Source: Chloroflexota bacterium (GTDB lineage Bacteria > Chloroflexota > Dehalococcoidia > Lucifugimonadales > JAPUKM01). Taken from it: a stretch of DNA of 13,679 nucleotides. A program made the translations under genes and the position numbers. The DNA lies in contig JAPUKM010000227.1 in the NCBI GenBank assembly GCA_027295645.1, positions 1 to 13,679 on the forward strand, in the 5' to 3' direction. Every line of letters begins with the position of its first letter. Position 1 is the stretch's first letter. The notes beneath the pieces were generated by a model. That model was not told the DNA's origin. It saw only the letters and a program-made list of their open reading frames with translations, and did not search any database. This document shows, in pieces, positions 13,060-13,679 of the stretch.

Positions 13060-13679
13060 ATGTTCATTGAAACGATAAGAATTGAAAGCCTGACCAACAA
13101 CTCCTATGTTGTGGGCTCAGAGCAGTCAGGGCGATGCGCCGTCATAGATCCCGTGCGGGACATCGACCGGTACACTTCCATAGCGTCCAATCATGGAGTA
13201 CGAATAGCCTATGCGCTGGAAACACACCTTCACAATGACTTCATATCTGGGGCCAGAGAAATGGCCGCCCAGACCGGTTGCCAGGTGGGCGCCAGCGCTT
13301 CCGGAGGTACTCTATTTCCTTCGGTGCGCCTTCAAGATGGGGACGAGTTCGACCTGGAGGAGTTCAAGCTAAAAGTCCTCCATACCCCCGGGCACACGCC
13401 CGAGCACATCTCATTCCTGGTCGAAGAACAAGGTGAGCCAACAGCGATATTCACCGGTGGTGCGTTGATTATGGGCGGCGCGGCACGAGTGGACTTGCTG
13501 GGGAGCCGAGTTGCTCCGTTCCTGGCCCGGTACTTACACCAGACCATCCACGGTAAGCTGCTCAAGCTGCCGGACAGCGTGACGGTCTATCCCACCCATG
13601 GTGGTGGCTCTTTTTGCTCGGTGGCCGCTCCGGGAGGAGATAAGACCTCTACCACCATTGGGGAAGAGAGGGAGCACAA
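13060..13679 (+). CDS. MBL-fold hydrolase, persulfide dioxygenase/rhodanese-linked type (3' end outside the window)
   Basis: An open frame from ATG 13060 to the window end encodes 206 residues of a metallo-beta-lactamase-fold protein. GGAG about eight bases upstream supports the start. The metal motif reads ETHLHNDFISGAREMA (54-69) with His56, His58 and Asp60; His112 is in HTPGHTPEH (108-116); YPTHGGGSFC has His180. These match the ETHE1-like branch, often followed by a rhodanese domain, which oxidises glutathione persulfide in the cytosol. The stretch that usually reads FTGD and supplies an Asp ligand here reads FTGGALIMGGAARVDLLG, with Gly134 in the Asp position. I recall FTGG variants in rhodanese-fused homologs. 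The missing C-terminus may hold such a domain. Confidence 0.88.
   Translation, partial: MFIETIRIESLTNNSYVVGSEQSGRCAVIDPVRDIDRYTSIASNHGVRIAYALETHLHNDFISGAREMAAQTGCQVGASASGGTLFPSVRLQDGDEFDLEEFKLKVLHTPGHTPEHISFLVEEQGEPTAIFTGGALIMGGAARVDLLGSRVAPFLARYLHQTIHGKLLKLPDSVTVYPTHGGGSFCSVAAPGGDKTSTTIGEEREH

Overview
The window looks like a piece of an environmental bacterial genome with moderately high GC and short intergenic gaps. I think a Chloroflexota lineage (Dehalococcoidia or SAR202-like) is most likely. The reasons are a tiny DUF5679 protein, an AtuA/DUF4387 pair, a DUF6295 protein and an abundance of unusual alpha/beta hydrolases and acyl-CoA-type enzymes. This rests on family memory only. TGA is used as a normal stop elsewhere (for example in the acyl-CoA dehydrogenase), so the genetic code is the standard bacterial one.

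Layout. Bases 2-169 are the C-terminal end of a methylenetetrahydrofolate reductase-like gene. It converges on a lipoprotein with a Thr/Pro linker and an HExxH peptidase motif (194-1405, minus). A 46-residue DUF5679 protein follows (1594-1734, plus) and ends at a long two-sided hairpin. Next is a four-gene minus-strand run read from 5001 to 1847: alpha/beta hydrolase, dienelactone hydrolase-like protein, DUF6295 protein and acyl-CoA dehydrogenase. A hydantoinase/dihydropyrimidinase (5201-6628) is transcribed divergently from this run and converges on an AtuA-family protein plus DUF4387 pair (8343-6641). A 1-Cys-type peroxiredoxin (8562-9224) and an MFS transporter (10627-9302) converge on a shared hairpin terminator. 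A second alpha/beta hydrolase, paralogous to the first, lies at 10999-11814. The right end carries an OsmC-family gene (12344-11877), a long gene-poor and partly AT-rich, low-complexity spacer, and the start of an MBL-fold (persulfide dioxygenase/rhodanese-linked type) gene that runs off the end.

The strongest result is the OsmC gene. Its reading frame is interrupted by one TGA placed where OsmC/Ohr proteins carry the peroxidatic cysteine. The mRNA just after the TGA forms an 8-bp perfect stem with a GGC loop, about 26 nt downstream of the TGA. That arrangement fits a bacterial SECIS element, so I read the gene as one selenoprotein of 155 residues (Sec66, Cys134), not as two ORFs or a pseudogene.

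Other points of interest: a roughly 72-bp promoter-bearing repeat occurs once ahead of the AtuA gene and once upstream of the OsmC gene, with almost only transition differences. The two alpha/beta hydrolase paralogs lack a serine at the nucleophile elbow (Arg in one, His in the other). A perfect 12-bp palindrome overlaps the predicted promoter of the first hydrolase.

As a whole, the region reads as a catabolic island (ring or amide opening, C-C or ester hydrolysis, acyl-CoA oxidation, export) flanked by thiol/selenol peroxide-defence genes. The substrate cannot be told from sequence.
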